A stretch of DNA of 64,000 bases from Sphingomonas echinoides. GTDB lineage: Bacteria > Pseudomonadota > Alphaproteobacteria > Sphingomonadales > Sphingomonadaceae. The stretch spans positions 1 to 64,000 of the forward strand of contig NZ_JAPYKK010000014.1 of NCBI RefSeq assembly GCF_029623395.1. The letters run 5' to 3'. The notes beneath the pieces were generated by a model, which did no database searches, was not told the origin of the DNA, and saw only the letters and a program-made list of their open reading frames with translations. The position numbers were made by a program, and so were the translations under genes. Positions 22,265-30,350 of the stretch are shown one piece after another (the stretch's first letter is position 1; each line of letters opens with the position of its first letter).

Positions 22265-23437
22265 ATGCAGGACATCGTCATTACCGCCGCCAAGCGCACC
22301 CCCGTGGGCAGCTTCCTCGGCGCGTTTGCCACCATCCCGGCGCATGAGCTTGGACGCATCGCGATCGAAGCCGCGCTGGCGCAGGCGGGCGTCGCAGGCG
22401 AAGACGTATCGGAAGTGATCCTCGGGCAGGTACTGACTGCGGCGCAGGGCCAGAACCCGGCACGCCAGGCGTCGATGGCGGCGGGCATCCCGAAGGAAGT
22501 CCCGGCCTGGGGGGTCAATCAGGTTTGCGGATCCGGCCTTCGTACGGTTGCGCTGGCGGCGCAGGCGATTGCATGCGGCGACGCCACGATCGTGGTCGCC
22601 GGTGGCCAGGAATCGATGTCGATGAGTGCGCACGCCCAGTCGATTCGCGGCGGGCAGAAGATGGGCGACCTCAGCCTGATCGACACGATGGTCAAGGACG
22701 GCCTGACCGACGTCTTCAACGGCTATCACATGGGGATCACGGCGGAAAACCTCGCCGAACAATATCAGATCACTCGTGGCGCGCAGGACGAGTTCTCGGT
22801 CCGCTCGCAGAACCTCGCCGAAGCAGCGCGCGCGGCGGGCCGCTTCCGCGACGAGATCGCCCCCGTGACGATCAAGGGACGCAAGGGCGACACGATCGTG
22901 TCCGATGACGAGTACATCCGCGCTGGCGCCACGCTCGACAGCGTTTCGGGGGTCCGCCCGGCGTTTAAGAAGGACGGCACGGTCACGGCAGCGAACGCAT
23001 CCGGGCTCAATGACGGCGCTGCTGCGCTGGTGCTGATGACCCGCGCCGAAGCCGAGCGCCGCGGGTCGCCGATTCTGGGGCGGATCGCGAGCTGGGCGTC
23101 GGCGGGGGTGGATCCGTCGGTGATGGGCATCGGCCCCGTTCCGGCATCGCGCCGCGCGCTGGAGAAGGCCGGCTGGACGATCGGCGATCTCGACCTGATC
23201 GAAGCGAACGAGGCGTTTGCGGCGCAGGCGCTGTCAGTCGGCAAGGAACTCGGCTGGGACGCGGAGCGTGTCAACGTCAACGGCGGCGCAATCGCGATCG
23301 GCCATCCGATCGGCGCATCGGGCGCCCGCGTACTGACGACGCTGCTGTACGAGATGGCGAAGCGGGATGCCCACAAGGGCTTGGCCACGCTTTGCATCGG
23401 CGGTGGCATGGGGATCGCCATGTGCATCGAACGGTAA
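22265..23437 (+). CDS. phaA: Acetyl-CoA C-acetyltransferase (thiolase)
   Basis: 390 residues, usual length. It condenses two acetyl-CoA to acetoacetyl-CoA, the first step to PHB, and also works in the reverse direction. The active-site Cys88 lies in NQVCGSG. Downstream are the conserved GHPIGASGAR His motif and the second catalytic Cys in LCIGGGMG. The ATG at 22265 is chosen for AGGAG seven bases upstream. It follows the PhaC-like gene by 58 bp and is followed by a strong terminator. No phaB reductase is in the window. atoB is an equally valid name. Confidence 0.95.
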   Translation: MQDIVITAAKRTPVGSFLGAFATIPAHELGRIAIEAALAQAGVAGEDVSEVILGQVLTAAQGQNPARQASMAAGIPKEVPAWGVNQVCGSGLRTVALAAQAIACGDATIVVAGGQESMSMSAHAQSIRGGQKMGDLSLIDTMVKDGLTDVFNGYHMGITAENLAEQYQITRGAQDEFSVRSQNLAEAARAAGRFRDEIAPVTIKGRKGDTIVSDDEYIRAGATLDSVSGVRPAFKKDGTVTAANASGLNDGAAALVLMTRAEAERRGSPILGRIASWASAGVDPSVMGIGPVPASRRALEKAGWTIGDLDLIEANEAFAAQALSVGKELGWDAERVNVNGGAIAIGHPIGASGARVLTTLLYEMAKRDAHKGLATLCIGGGMGIAMCIER

Positions 23438-23494
23438 CGGGACAGACAGGACGGGGCCCGCGCCCCGTCCGGACGCGGGACCAGTAATACGGCT

Positions 23495-23530
23495 ACGCCC
23501 CGGACCTTTCTCAAGGTTCCGGGGCGTTTT
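23495..23530. terminator. Rho-independent terminator between phaA and alr
   Basis: Strong stem CGCCCCGGA-CCTT with loop TCTC and right arm AAGG(T)TCCGGGGCG, followed by TTTT. It sits in the convergent gap between phaA and alr and probably serves both strands. Confidence 0.88.
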
Positions 23531-23559
23531 CGTCAGAACCGAACCGTTTTGGCGATCCG

Positions 23560-24600
23560 TTACATCCAAATCCGGTTGAACCGGGATCCGAGCCCGGTCA
23601 GCAACTCATATTGCGACATCCCCGATAGCGCGGACGCTTCGGGCAAGGCGAAGTCGAGCGTCACCCAGTCGCCTTCCGCTAGCGTCGCCAGCGCATCGAC
23701 CGAAATCGCGGTCAAATCCATCGATACGCGCCCGAGCACCGGCAGGACCGCATCCCCCGAACGCGCCCGCCCCGCGTTGGTGAAACCGCGCCAATATCCG
23801 TCGGCGTACCCGATATTGAGGATCGCAACCTCGACCGGCGCCGTGGCGGTGTAACGCGCGTTATAGCCGATCGAATCCCCCGCAGCGAGCACGCGGCGTT
23901 GCAGGATCTGCGCCTGCGGCGTCACGACTTGCTGCAACACCGGCGCCAGTTCCCCGCGCGGTACGCCGCCATACAACGCCAGGCCGGGACGCGTCAGGTC
24001 GTACGCATAGTCCGGCCCCAACGCGATACCCGCCGAATTGGCCAGACTCATGCGCCGTGCCTGGGTGACCCCGCGCAGCGCATCCATCCGGCTGCGTTGC
24101 TGCGCATTGGCTGCGCAATCTTCATCCGCACAGGCCAGGTGGCTCATCAGCGTGTCGATCGTGAGACCTTGCAATAGCCCATCCGCTACGTCCTGCGGCG
24201 AGACGCCCAACCGGTTCATCCCGGTATCGACCATGACGTCGCACGCTCCGCCGCCCGCAGCACGCCATCGCTGGACCTGTTCGATCGTATTGAGGACCGG
24301 CCTGGCAAACCCCTGCCCTCCAAGCGCCATGTCCTCGGCACGCACGCCGTGCAGCACGCTCAACCCGATCGACGCCTCCCCGACCAGATTGACGATTGCG
24401 GCGGCTTCGTTCCAGCTCGCCACGAAGAAGTCCCGTGCGCCAGCCTGAATCAACCGCTCGACGACGCCGCGCGCGCCCAAACCATAGCCGTCTGCCTTGA
24501 CCGCCGCGCCACACGCCGCGCTGCCACTCAGACGATCAAGCGCCTGCCAGTTGGCGACGAGAGCAGCGGTATCGAGCGAGAGACGGAGCGGCGCATTCAT
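23560..24600 (-). CDS. alr: Alanine racemase
   Basis: 346-residue PLP enzyme making D-alanine for peptidoglycan. The PLP lysine is Lys35 in AVKADGYGLG, and the catalytic tyrosine lies in GDSIGYNARY of the C-terminal beta domain. It is the second gene of a probable two-gene unit, starting 33 bp after the MFS transporter stop. The length is slightly below the usual 360-370. Alr and DadX cannot be told apart from sequence alone. Confidence 0.96.
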   Translation of the reverse strand: MNAPLRLSLDTAALVANWQALDRLSGSAACGAAVKADGYGLGARGVVERLIQAGARDFFVASWNEAAAIVNLVGEASIGLSVLHGVRAEDMALGGQGFARPVLNTIEQVQRWRAAGGGACDVMVDTGMNRLGVSPQDVADGLLQGLTIDTLMSHLACADEDCAANAQQRSRMDALRGVTQARRMSLANSAGIALGPDYAYDLTRPGLALYGGVPRGELAPVLQQVVTPQAQILQRRVLAAGDSIGYNARYTATAPVEVAILNIGYADGYWRGFTNAGRARSGDAVLPVLGRVSMDLTAISVDALATLAEGDWVTLDFALPEASALSGMSQYELLTGLGSRFNRIWM

Positions 24601-24633
24601 GCGACCGCGGGTAGCGGCCCGAATGGCGTTCGG

Positions 24634-26262
24634 CTAGCCTGCGTTCGACCGGGCGGGGCGTACGTCCTCCAGCCAGAGCGTTGTGACGACCAACGCCATC
24701 GCCACCACCGCGAACGTGTACCACAAGCCGGCGTAGGGATTGCCGGTTCGGGCGACGATGAACTGGCTGATAAACGGCAGGAAACCTCCGAAATAGCCGG
24801 TCCCGACATGATACGGGATCGACATCGAGCTGTACCGGATCCGCGGCGGGAACATTTCCGCCAGCAGCGCCGCGACCGGCCCGTAGGTGATTCCCGACAG
24901 CGCGCTGAGCACGAGAATCGCGGCGAGGATCAGCGCGATGCTTCCCGGTCCGGGCACGACCGGATCGAGATTATATCCAGCCGCGACCAGCGCCGCGTCG
25001 AGCCCTGCACTGCTCCGGTCGGTCACCGGGGTACCGCCGATGATGACGAGCGTCATCGGGGTATGCGCCTTCTGGTACGGCACTCCCTTGCGGGACAACG
25101 TATCCAGCAATTGCCCGCAGGCATCCGCCTGCTTCGCGGCGAACGGATTATAGGCGCAGGACGGACCCGAGACGACCACTGGAGCGTGCCGGGCGGCCTC
25201 GGCAAGCCGTGGATTGGCTGCGCTGCCGATGACCCAGAACACTGGGAACAGTAGCGCAAGCGTAAGGAAATAGCCGATGATAATCGGGTTCTTGCGGCCA
25301 TACCGATCCGACAAACGCCCGAATAGAACGAAGAAACCCAACCCGCCCAGCGCGCCTGCCCCGACGATCAACTGCGCGGTGGTTTCGTCCACGCGCATCG
25401 GCCCTTCCAGAAAAGACAGGACGGTAAACATCGCGGTATACCAGATCACCGTGAGCCCCGCCGCGATCCCAAACAACGCAACTGCCAATCTCTTCAGGTT
25501 CCCCGGGAACGTGAAGCTCTCGACGAACGGATTGCGGGCGGTGGTGCCCGCTGCTTTCATTTGCTGGAACACCGGGCTTTCGGCCAGCTTCAGCCGCATG
25601 AACAGCGACACGGCCAGCAACACCAAGGAAAAGACGAAGGGGATGCGCCAGCCCCATGCGGTCCAGGCTGCCGATCCCAACAGACCGCGGGTGACCAGCA
25701 CGACCACGAGGCTGAGAATGAAACCGCCTGCAACGCTCGCCTGAATGAAACTGGTATAATATCCGCTCTTGCCGGGAGGCGAATGCTCCGCGACATAAAT
25801 CGCGGCACCGCCATATTCACCGCCAAGCGCGAGCCCCTGCAGGATACGCAAGCTGAGGACGATAAAAGGCGCCGCGAGCCCGATCACCGCTGCCGATGGC
25901 ACCAGCCCGACTGCCGCTGTGGCGAGGCCCATCATCGAGATCGTGACGAGGAACGTATATTTCCGTCCGAGGCGATCGCCGAGAAATCCGAACAGAATTG
26001 CTCCGAGCGGTCGGAAGCCGAAACCCACCGCGAACCCGGCCCAGGCATAGAGCGTCTGCAGCAGTTCGCTTTGCGCGGGGAAGAACGTCCGCCCGATCAC
26101 CCCGGAAGCCGCGAGCGTCCCGTAGATGAAGAAGTCATACCACTCAAAGATCGTACCGAGCGACGAGGCGGTAATGATCAATTGGATATCGCGGCGGCTC
26201 GGCTGCGGTACCGCGTCGGGCGGAACGTCCGCCGTCCTGCCGCGCACCAAATTTGTCGCCAT
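24634..26262 (-). CDS. MFS transporter (metabolite:H+ symporter, ProP/MHS-like)
   Basis: 542 residues with 12 predicted helices. The signature GFLGDRLGRKYTF (loop 2-3) and RLSDRYGRKNPII (loop 8-9) place it in the metabolite:H+ symporter branch. A hydrophilic insertion of about 90 residues (roughly residues 338-428, with two Cys: GPSCAYNPF and ADACGQ) lies between two late helices, a variant known in some alphaproteobacterial MHS proteins. The substrate is uncertain; dicarboxylates, proline or betaine are typical. It is upstream of alr in the same orientation. Confidence 0.92.
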   Translation of the reverse strand: MATNLVRGRTADVPPDAVPQPSRRDIQLIITASSLGTIFEWYDFFIYGTLAASGVIGRTFFPAQSELLQTLYAWAGFAVGFGFRPLGAILFGFLGDRLGRKYTFLVTISMMGLATAAVGLVPSAAVIGLAAPFIVLSLRILQGLALGGEYGGAAIYVAEHSPPGKSGYYTSFIQASVAGGFILSLVVVLVTRGLLGSAAWTAWGWRIPFVFSLVLLAVSLFMRLKLAESPVFQQMKAAGTTARNPFVESFTFPGNLKRLAVALFGIAAGLTVIWYTAMFTVLSFLEGPMRVDETTAQLIVGAGALGGLGFFVLFGRLSDRYGRKNPIIIGYFLTLALLFPVFWVIGSAANPRLAEAARHAPVVVSGPSCAYNPFAAKQADACGQLLDTLSRKGVPYQKAHTPMTLVIIGGTPVTDRSSAGLDAALVAAGYNLDPVVPGPGSIALILAAILVLSALSGITYGPVAALLAEMFPPRIRYSSMSIPYHVGTGYFGGFLPFISQFIVARTGNPYAGLWYTFAVVAMALVVTTLWLEDVRPARSNAG

Positions 26263-26712
26263 CGTCCACCCCGCATTGTCACCGTTTCCGGCATGGGCGC
26301 GACGATAAGCCGTTTTCGAGTTGCGGCAAGCATCCGCGGACGGCCGCGAATCACGCCGTCGGCATGCCCTTGTACGACAGTGAGCCAGAACGGCGCAGCT
26401 ACGAGCTGCATTTCGCCCCTTAGTCCCACGCCAAGGGAGAATTTATTTTCATGCTTCCGTGCCGCGGTTGCGAAGGAGAAAATAGGGTACGAAGCCGCGT
26501 CGAACGGCTGGCCTTCAGATCAGTAATAGACGCACTGCGAACCGGGCCCAACTTTACCCCTTCCGAAATCGCCCCGAGCGTTCGGGTCGCAGCGAGGGAA
26601 TGCCGCCGCGATGCATCCTGCAAACGGTTGCGCAAAACGTACTACCCCACGAGAACGACCGTGCGCCGAAAGGCTTGCGCCGGTTCGCGGCCGAGCGCGA
26701 CAGCCCTCTATC

Positions 26713-26731
26713 GGTGAAACAGGGTTTCACC
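26713..26731. promoter_or_regulatory. Perfect 19-bp inverted repeat, possible operator
   Basis: GGTGAAAC-AGG-GTTTCACC has eight perfectly complementary bases per arm and a three-base centre. The two arms lie about one helical turn apart, as expected of a dimeric repressor site. The GAAAC...GTTTC core recalls PsrA/TetR-type fatty-acid regulators, but that is only a resemblance. It lies 50 bp ahead of a mini-ORF and about 450 bp upstream of the MFS start. Confidence 0.5.
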
Positions 26732-26762
26732 TCTAAAAAGCACGGAAAAAGGGGAGTATCGC

Positions 26763-26834
26763 ATGCGCCGTGCAGGAGCCGCGTCGGAATTTCGGGCGTT
26801 CCGAATGACCGCACGCCCGCAGATCACCGAGTAG
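26763..26834 (+). CDS. Possible 23-residue mini-ORF
   Basis: ATG with GGGGAG six bases upstream encodes MRRAGAASEFRAFRMTARPQ plus ITE and stops at TAG. Only the SD, spacing and upstream inverted repeat support it. It may be a leader peptide, a remnant N-terminus or chance. Confidence 0.25.
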   Translation: MRRAGAASEFRAFRMTARPQITE

Positions 26835-27134
26835 CAGCTTTCGCCGGAGGGACAGCGCCGGATTACCTTCGCAAGCGACTTGAAGGGTCAAGTGTTCGTT
26901 CGCACCTCACCAACGCGGCATAAATCGCGGTGGTTGTGCGACACTGTCGCTGCTTCTGCGGGAACCGTCCTCATTCCTTACGCCAGCCCATACCGCTGCG
27001 ATCTATGTTGCGACGCAGCAACGATCCTGGTCCGTCGCGCGGCAATGACCGTGAACCAACGCTTGCATCGCCCGTTAACCTTATTCACCAGTGCGGGGTG
27101 GACCCCAAGTAGAGGGCTTCGCGTAGGAGCGATT

Positions 27135-27281
27135 ATGATGCGTATCGAGTGGACGGATCACGGGCGGTTGACGACAAGTTCCGGCGGACGACCACTGTCG
27201 GCGACCACTGGCTTCATCATCGCAAGCTTGATTTCGCTGCTGATGTGGGCAGTAATCGTGGGAGTCGCGATCGTCCTTTGA
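27135..27281 (+). CDS. 48-residue single-pass membrane protein
   Basis: It starts MMRIEWTDHGRLTTSSGGRP, a soluble N-terminus of about 24 residues followed by one strongly hydrophobic helix (TGFIIASLISLLMWAVIVGV and AIVL) at the C-terminus. The SD AGGAGC is five bases before the ATG. The frame runs further upstream (to 26880), but the SD points to 27135. The function is unknown. The clear SD and a single well-formed helix argue for a real small protein. Confidence 0.6.
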   Translation: MMRIEWTDHGRLTTSSGGRPLSATTGFIIASLISLLMWAVIVGVAIVL

Positions 27282-27357
27282 TCGCCGTCCAGAGCGATCT
27301 TGCAAGGGTGCGATCCATTGTGAATGACGATCAGTTCAGCAACGGTTCAAACCCATA

Positions 27358-27376
27358 GGGTAACCCAACGTTACCC
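27358..27376 (+). promoter_or_regulatory. Hairpin abutting the start codon at 27377
   Basis: GGGTAAC-CCAAC-GTTACCC, seven perfect pairs, ends exactly one base before the ATG at 27377 and contains the only SD-like bases (AGGG at 27357-27360). It could block initiation or be an operator at the promoter. Confidence 0.4.
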
Positions 27377-27835
27377 ATGGCCAACGTCGTCCTACCTTTC
27401 ATCCTCATGCTTGCCCTTGCGCCGTCGGCGCCGGCGGACCCTTTTGCGTTCGATGGCGTCGAGATCGCACAGCTGTCGATCCGGCAGAGGATCATCATAA
27501 GAATCCCACGGGTGCTTGGCGGGCATCCCATGCCGGAAGCGATGCCAAACCGGTCCTTGCGATGGAATGAGAAGCGCGGCCCCCGCTGTGTCTCCGCTGA
27601 TCTGCTAGAAGGCGCCGTGATCACAGGGGCCGACAGCGTCGACCTTATTGTGGCGGATGGCAGCCGTTTGCGGGCAGAACTCGACGATCATTGTCCCGCG
27701 CTGGATTTCTATTCGGGCCTGTATCTGAAGCAGACCAGCGACGGGCTGGTTTGCGCTGACCGCGACTCCATTCGCGCTCGATCGGGCAGCATCTGCAAAA
27801 TCGATCGATTCAAGCGTCTCGAAGCGAGACGCTAG
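27377..27835 (+). CDS. Hypothetical secreted protein
   Basis: 152 residues. A signal peptide (about 1-20, ending APSAPA) is followed by a small domain with three cysteines (GPRCVS, DDHCPA, GLVCAD) and a fourth near the end (GSICKI), consistent with two disulfides in the periplasm. I recognise no named family, although similar proteins occur in sphingomonads from memory. The start is the first available ATG, and its SD lies inside the hairpin just upstream. It precedes the RNA helicase by 99 bp. Confidence 0.75.
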   Translation: MANVVLPFILMLALAPSAPADPFAFDGVEIAQLSIRQRIIIRIPRVLGGHPMPEAMPNRSLRWNEKRGPRCVSADLLEGAVITGADSVDLIVADGSRLRAELDDHCPALDFYSGLYLKQTSDGLVCADRDSIRARSGSICKIDRFKRLEARR

Positions 27836-27934
27836 CGCGAAAGTTGCCGTTTATCTTGACAATTGCCGCCCAATCCGCAAGCGCTTGACACCGTTTACGG
27901 GCGCTTTCGCCCGGACGATCATTCCGGACACCGC

Positions 27935-29422
27935 ATGACATTTGCCGATCTCGGCCTCTCCGACGAACTCCAGCGCGCCGTCAATGAGTCCGGCTATACG
28001 GAGCCGACTCCGATCCAGGCGAGCGCGATCCCGTCGATCCTGATGGGGAAAGACCTCGTGGCCGTTGCGCAGACCGGGACCGGCAAGACTGCCGCTTTCG
28101 TCCTGCCGATGATCGACATCCTCGGCGAAGGTCGTAGCCGTGCGCGGATGCCGCGAACGCTCATTCTCGAACCGACACGCGAGCTCGCCGCGCAGGTCGC
28201 GGAAAATTTCGAGAAGTACGGAAAGTATCACAAGCTATCGATGGCGTTGCTGATTGGCGGCGTATCGATGGGCGATCAGACTGCTGCGCTCGAAAAGGGC
28301 GTCGATGTCCTGATTGCGACGCCGGGACGGTTGATGGACCTGTTCGGGCGCGGCAAGATCCTGCTGACGGGCTGTTCGATGCTGGTGATCGACGAGGCGG
28401 ACCGGATGCTCGACATGGGGTTCATTCCCGACATCGAGGAAATCTGCACCAAGCTGCCCAAGACGCGGCAGACGTTGCTCTTCTCGGCGACGATGCCGCC
28501 GCCGATCAAGAAGCTGGCGGACAAGTTTCTCGCCAACCCAAAGACGATCGAGGTTGCCCGCCCCGCGACGGCCAACGTCAACATCAAGCAGTGGCTGGTC
28601 AACGTCACCGCAGCAAAGAAGCGCGACGTGCTGATGAAGCTGCTTCGCTCCGAAGAGGTCAAGACCGGGATCATCTTCTCGAACCGGAAGACGACCGTAC
28701 GCGAGCTCAACAAAGCGCTTCAGCGCGCCGGCTTCGCGTCGAGCGAGATTCACGGCGACATGGAACAGTCGCAACGGATTGCCGAGCTTGACCGGTTCAA
28801 GAAGGGTGAGGTCAACATGTTGGTCGCATCCGACGTCGCCGCACGCGGGATCGACATCAAGGGCGTCAGCCACGTCTTTAATTTCGACGCGCCGTGGCAT
28901 CCGGACGACTACGTCCACCGGATCGGGCGCACCGGACGCGCAGGCGCTACCGGTGTCGCCTTCACCTTCGCCACGCCGGACGATGCCGAAAACATCCAGA
29001 ACATCGAGAAGCTGACGGGCCTCAAGATCGAACGCTACGCGCCGACCGAGGCGGCCGCTGTTCCGGAAGAAGCGCCCGTTGCCGACGACAGCGCGGCACC
29101 CGCGCCGAAGAAGCGCCGCAGCCGTTCCAAGGCCAAGTCCGAGACGACTCCGGCAACCGCCAGCACGCAGGACGCCGTGGACGAAGCCACACCGGTCGTG
29201 GACGCCGCTCCGCCAGTACCGGTCGAGGATCCTGAAGCCGAGCGTGCGCCCGTGCCCGAACGCGCCCGACGCGAACGCGAGCCGCGTCGTGGTCGTTCGC
29301 AGGATCGCGCAGTACCGGTTGCGCAGCCGATTCAGCCGACTGAGCCAGACGAGCCTTCGTTTGCCGACAGCGACTGGAACGGCCCGGTTCCGAACTTCCT
29401 GCTCGCACGGTTGACCTACTGA
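27935..29422 (+). CDS. DEAD-box ATP-dependent RNA helicase
   Basis: 495 residues from the ATG at 27935, where the normal Q-motif start MTFADLGLSDELQRAV begins; the upstream frame to 27863 is non-conserved. The motifs are AQTGTGKT (Walker A), PTREL, DEAD in VIDEADRMLDMGF, SAT in FSATMPP and HRIGRTGRAG. The C-terminal 110 residues are a low-complexity acidic/Arg-rich tail with KKRRSRSK and RARREREPRRGRS blocks, typical of RhlE-type helicases. The role is probably rRNA maturation or mRNA turnover, especially in the cold. Confidence 0.95.
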   Translation: MTFADLGLSDELQRAVNESGYTEPTPIQASAIPSILMGKDLVAVAQTGTGKTAAFVLPMIDILGEGRSRARMPRTLILEPTRELAAQVAENFEKYGKYHKLSMALLIGGVSMGDQTAALEKGVDVLIATPGRLMDLFGRGKILLTGCSMLVIDEADRMLDMGFIPDIEEICTKLPKTRQTLLFSATMPPPIKKLADKFLANPKTIEVARPATANVNIKQWLVNVTAAKKRDVLMKLLRSEEVKTGIIFSNRKTTVRELNKALQRAGFASSEIHGDMEQSQRIAELDRFKKGEVNMLVASDVAARGIDIKGVSHVFNFDAPWHPDDYVHRIGRTGRAGATGVAFTFATPDDAENIQNIEKLTGLKIERYAPTEAAAVPEEAPVADDSAAPAPKKRRSRSKAKSETTPATASTQDAVDEATPVVDAAPPVPVEDPEAERAPVPERARREREPRRGRSQDRAVPVAQPIQPTEPDEPSFADSDWNGPVPNFLLARLTY

Positions 29423-29433
29423 TCGGACGGAAC

Positions 29434-29649
29434 GTGGCGGCGGCGCTCCTTACTACCGAGCCGCCAATCGCGAGCCCATGCATATCGTCGTGTCGGATCG
29501 ATCCGGCCGATGCCGTTTGCACGGGGTGCGGACGGACGCTGGACGAGATCGCGGCTTGGTCCGCCGCGACCCCCGAGTGGCGCGCCGATGTAATGAAAGC
29601 GCTCCCCGACCGCCGCGCCGCTTATCGCGAGCGCAATCCAGCGGCTTAG
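29434..29649 (+). CDS. DUF1289 domain protein
   Basis: 71 residues starting at a GTG with GGACGGAAC upstream. It carries the DUF1289 signature: CISSCRIDPADAVCTGCGRT, four cysteines that probably bind zinc or an Fe-S centre, followed by the conserved EIAAWSAATPEWR. The function is unknown for the family. It lies 11 bases after the helicase stop, so probably co-transcribed, and ends 13 bases from the convergent GST. Confidence 0.88.
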   Translation: MAAALLTTEPPIASPCISSCRIDPADAVCTGCGRTLDEIAAWSAATPEWRADVMKALPDRRAAYRERNPAA

Positions 29650-29662
29650 CCTCGGCGTCCGC

Positions 29663-30283
29663 TCACCCCGCCGCGGCCGACGCCGCGATGAGCGCATCGT
29701 CGATCTCCGCCGCCCGACCATATGCGGCACGGCTGGTGACCCGGCCGGCGTAATCCTCGAACACGGCGTTCTTGGGGATCGATCCGAACTGCATTCCCCA
29801 AAGAATTTGCGAACCGGCATATACGTCGACGGCGCTGAACGATTGTCCGGCAAAATACGGGTTCACCGTCAGCGCCTTGGTCAAGGTCTCGATCGTCAGG
29901 TCGAACGTTCCGTATCCGGCCATGCGCTGCTGCTTTGTGTCAGGCGTCACACCCAACGCCTTGTTGGTGACCGCCTGTTCGACCGGCCCTGCCGCAAAGA
30001 ACAGCCACCGGTAATAATCCGCACGATCGGCAAGCGATGGTGCCAGCCCGGCTTCGGGGAAAGCGTCTGCCAGATATGCACAGATTGCGGCACATTCGGT
30101 CACGATATGCCCATCGTGAACGATTGCCGGGACCTTCCCCATCGGGTTGATCCCGAGATACGGTTCCTCTTTCATCGTCGAAGCATAGTCGAGCACGACC
30201 GCCTCATACGGCGCGCCGACTTCCTCGAGCATCCATCGCGCCATTCGCCCGCGCGACATCGGATTGGTGTAGAATTTCAGCAT
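29663..30283 (-). CDS. Glutathione S-transferase family protein
   Basis: 206 residues. The thioredoxin-like N-terminal domain starts LKFYTNPMSRGRMARWMLEE, with Ser9 in the usual catalytic position, and the conserved cis-proline/ESxAI-type region is present (GKVPAIVHDGHIVTECAAI). The helical C-terminal domain follows. This is a cytosolic conjugation or isomerase enzyme of unassigned class. It is convergent with DUF1289 and on the same strand as the dienelactone hydrolase gene upstream. Confidence 0.93.
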   Translation of the reverse strand: MLKFYTNPMSRGRMARWMLEEVGAPYEAVVLDYASTMKEEPYLGINPMGKVPAIVHDGHIVTECAAICAYLADAFPEAGLAPSLADRADYYRWLFFAAGPVEQAVTNKALGVTPDTKQQRMAGYGTFDLTIETLTKALTVNPYFAGQSFSAVDVYAGSQILWGMQFGSIPKNAVFEDYAGRVTSRAAYGRAAEIDDALIAASAAAG

Positions 30284-30350
30284 CGTCGTTGCGCCCCCGG
30301 CTCAACCTGGAACAGGAGTAGAACGTATCTGCCGACCAGGTCAATTCCCC

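Larger units (their letters stand above)
26263..27134. other. 872-bp gene-poor intergenic region
   Basis: No ORF here resembles a known protein, and the larger frames are Arg-rich shadows. It contains a perfect 19-bp inverted repeat (26713-26731), a 23-codon mini-ORF with a good SD (26763-26834), the small hairpin CTTGA-AGGG-TCAAG near 26880-26893 and the SD of the 48-residue ORF at its right end. The composition is less GC-rich than the flanks, as in a regulatory region or a decayed gene. Confidence 0.5.

Noticed and set aside
26394-26409. Palindrome GCAGCT-ACG-AGCTGC upstream of the MFS gene
   Set aside because: Short, and expected by chance in GC-rich DNA; no second copy seen near the promoter.
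26451-26923. Three overlapping frames of 86-107 codons in the gene-poor region
   Set aside because: Arg/Ser-rich, mutually overlapping on both strands and lacking domains. The first has GGGAG at a poor spacing of about 12 bases.
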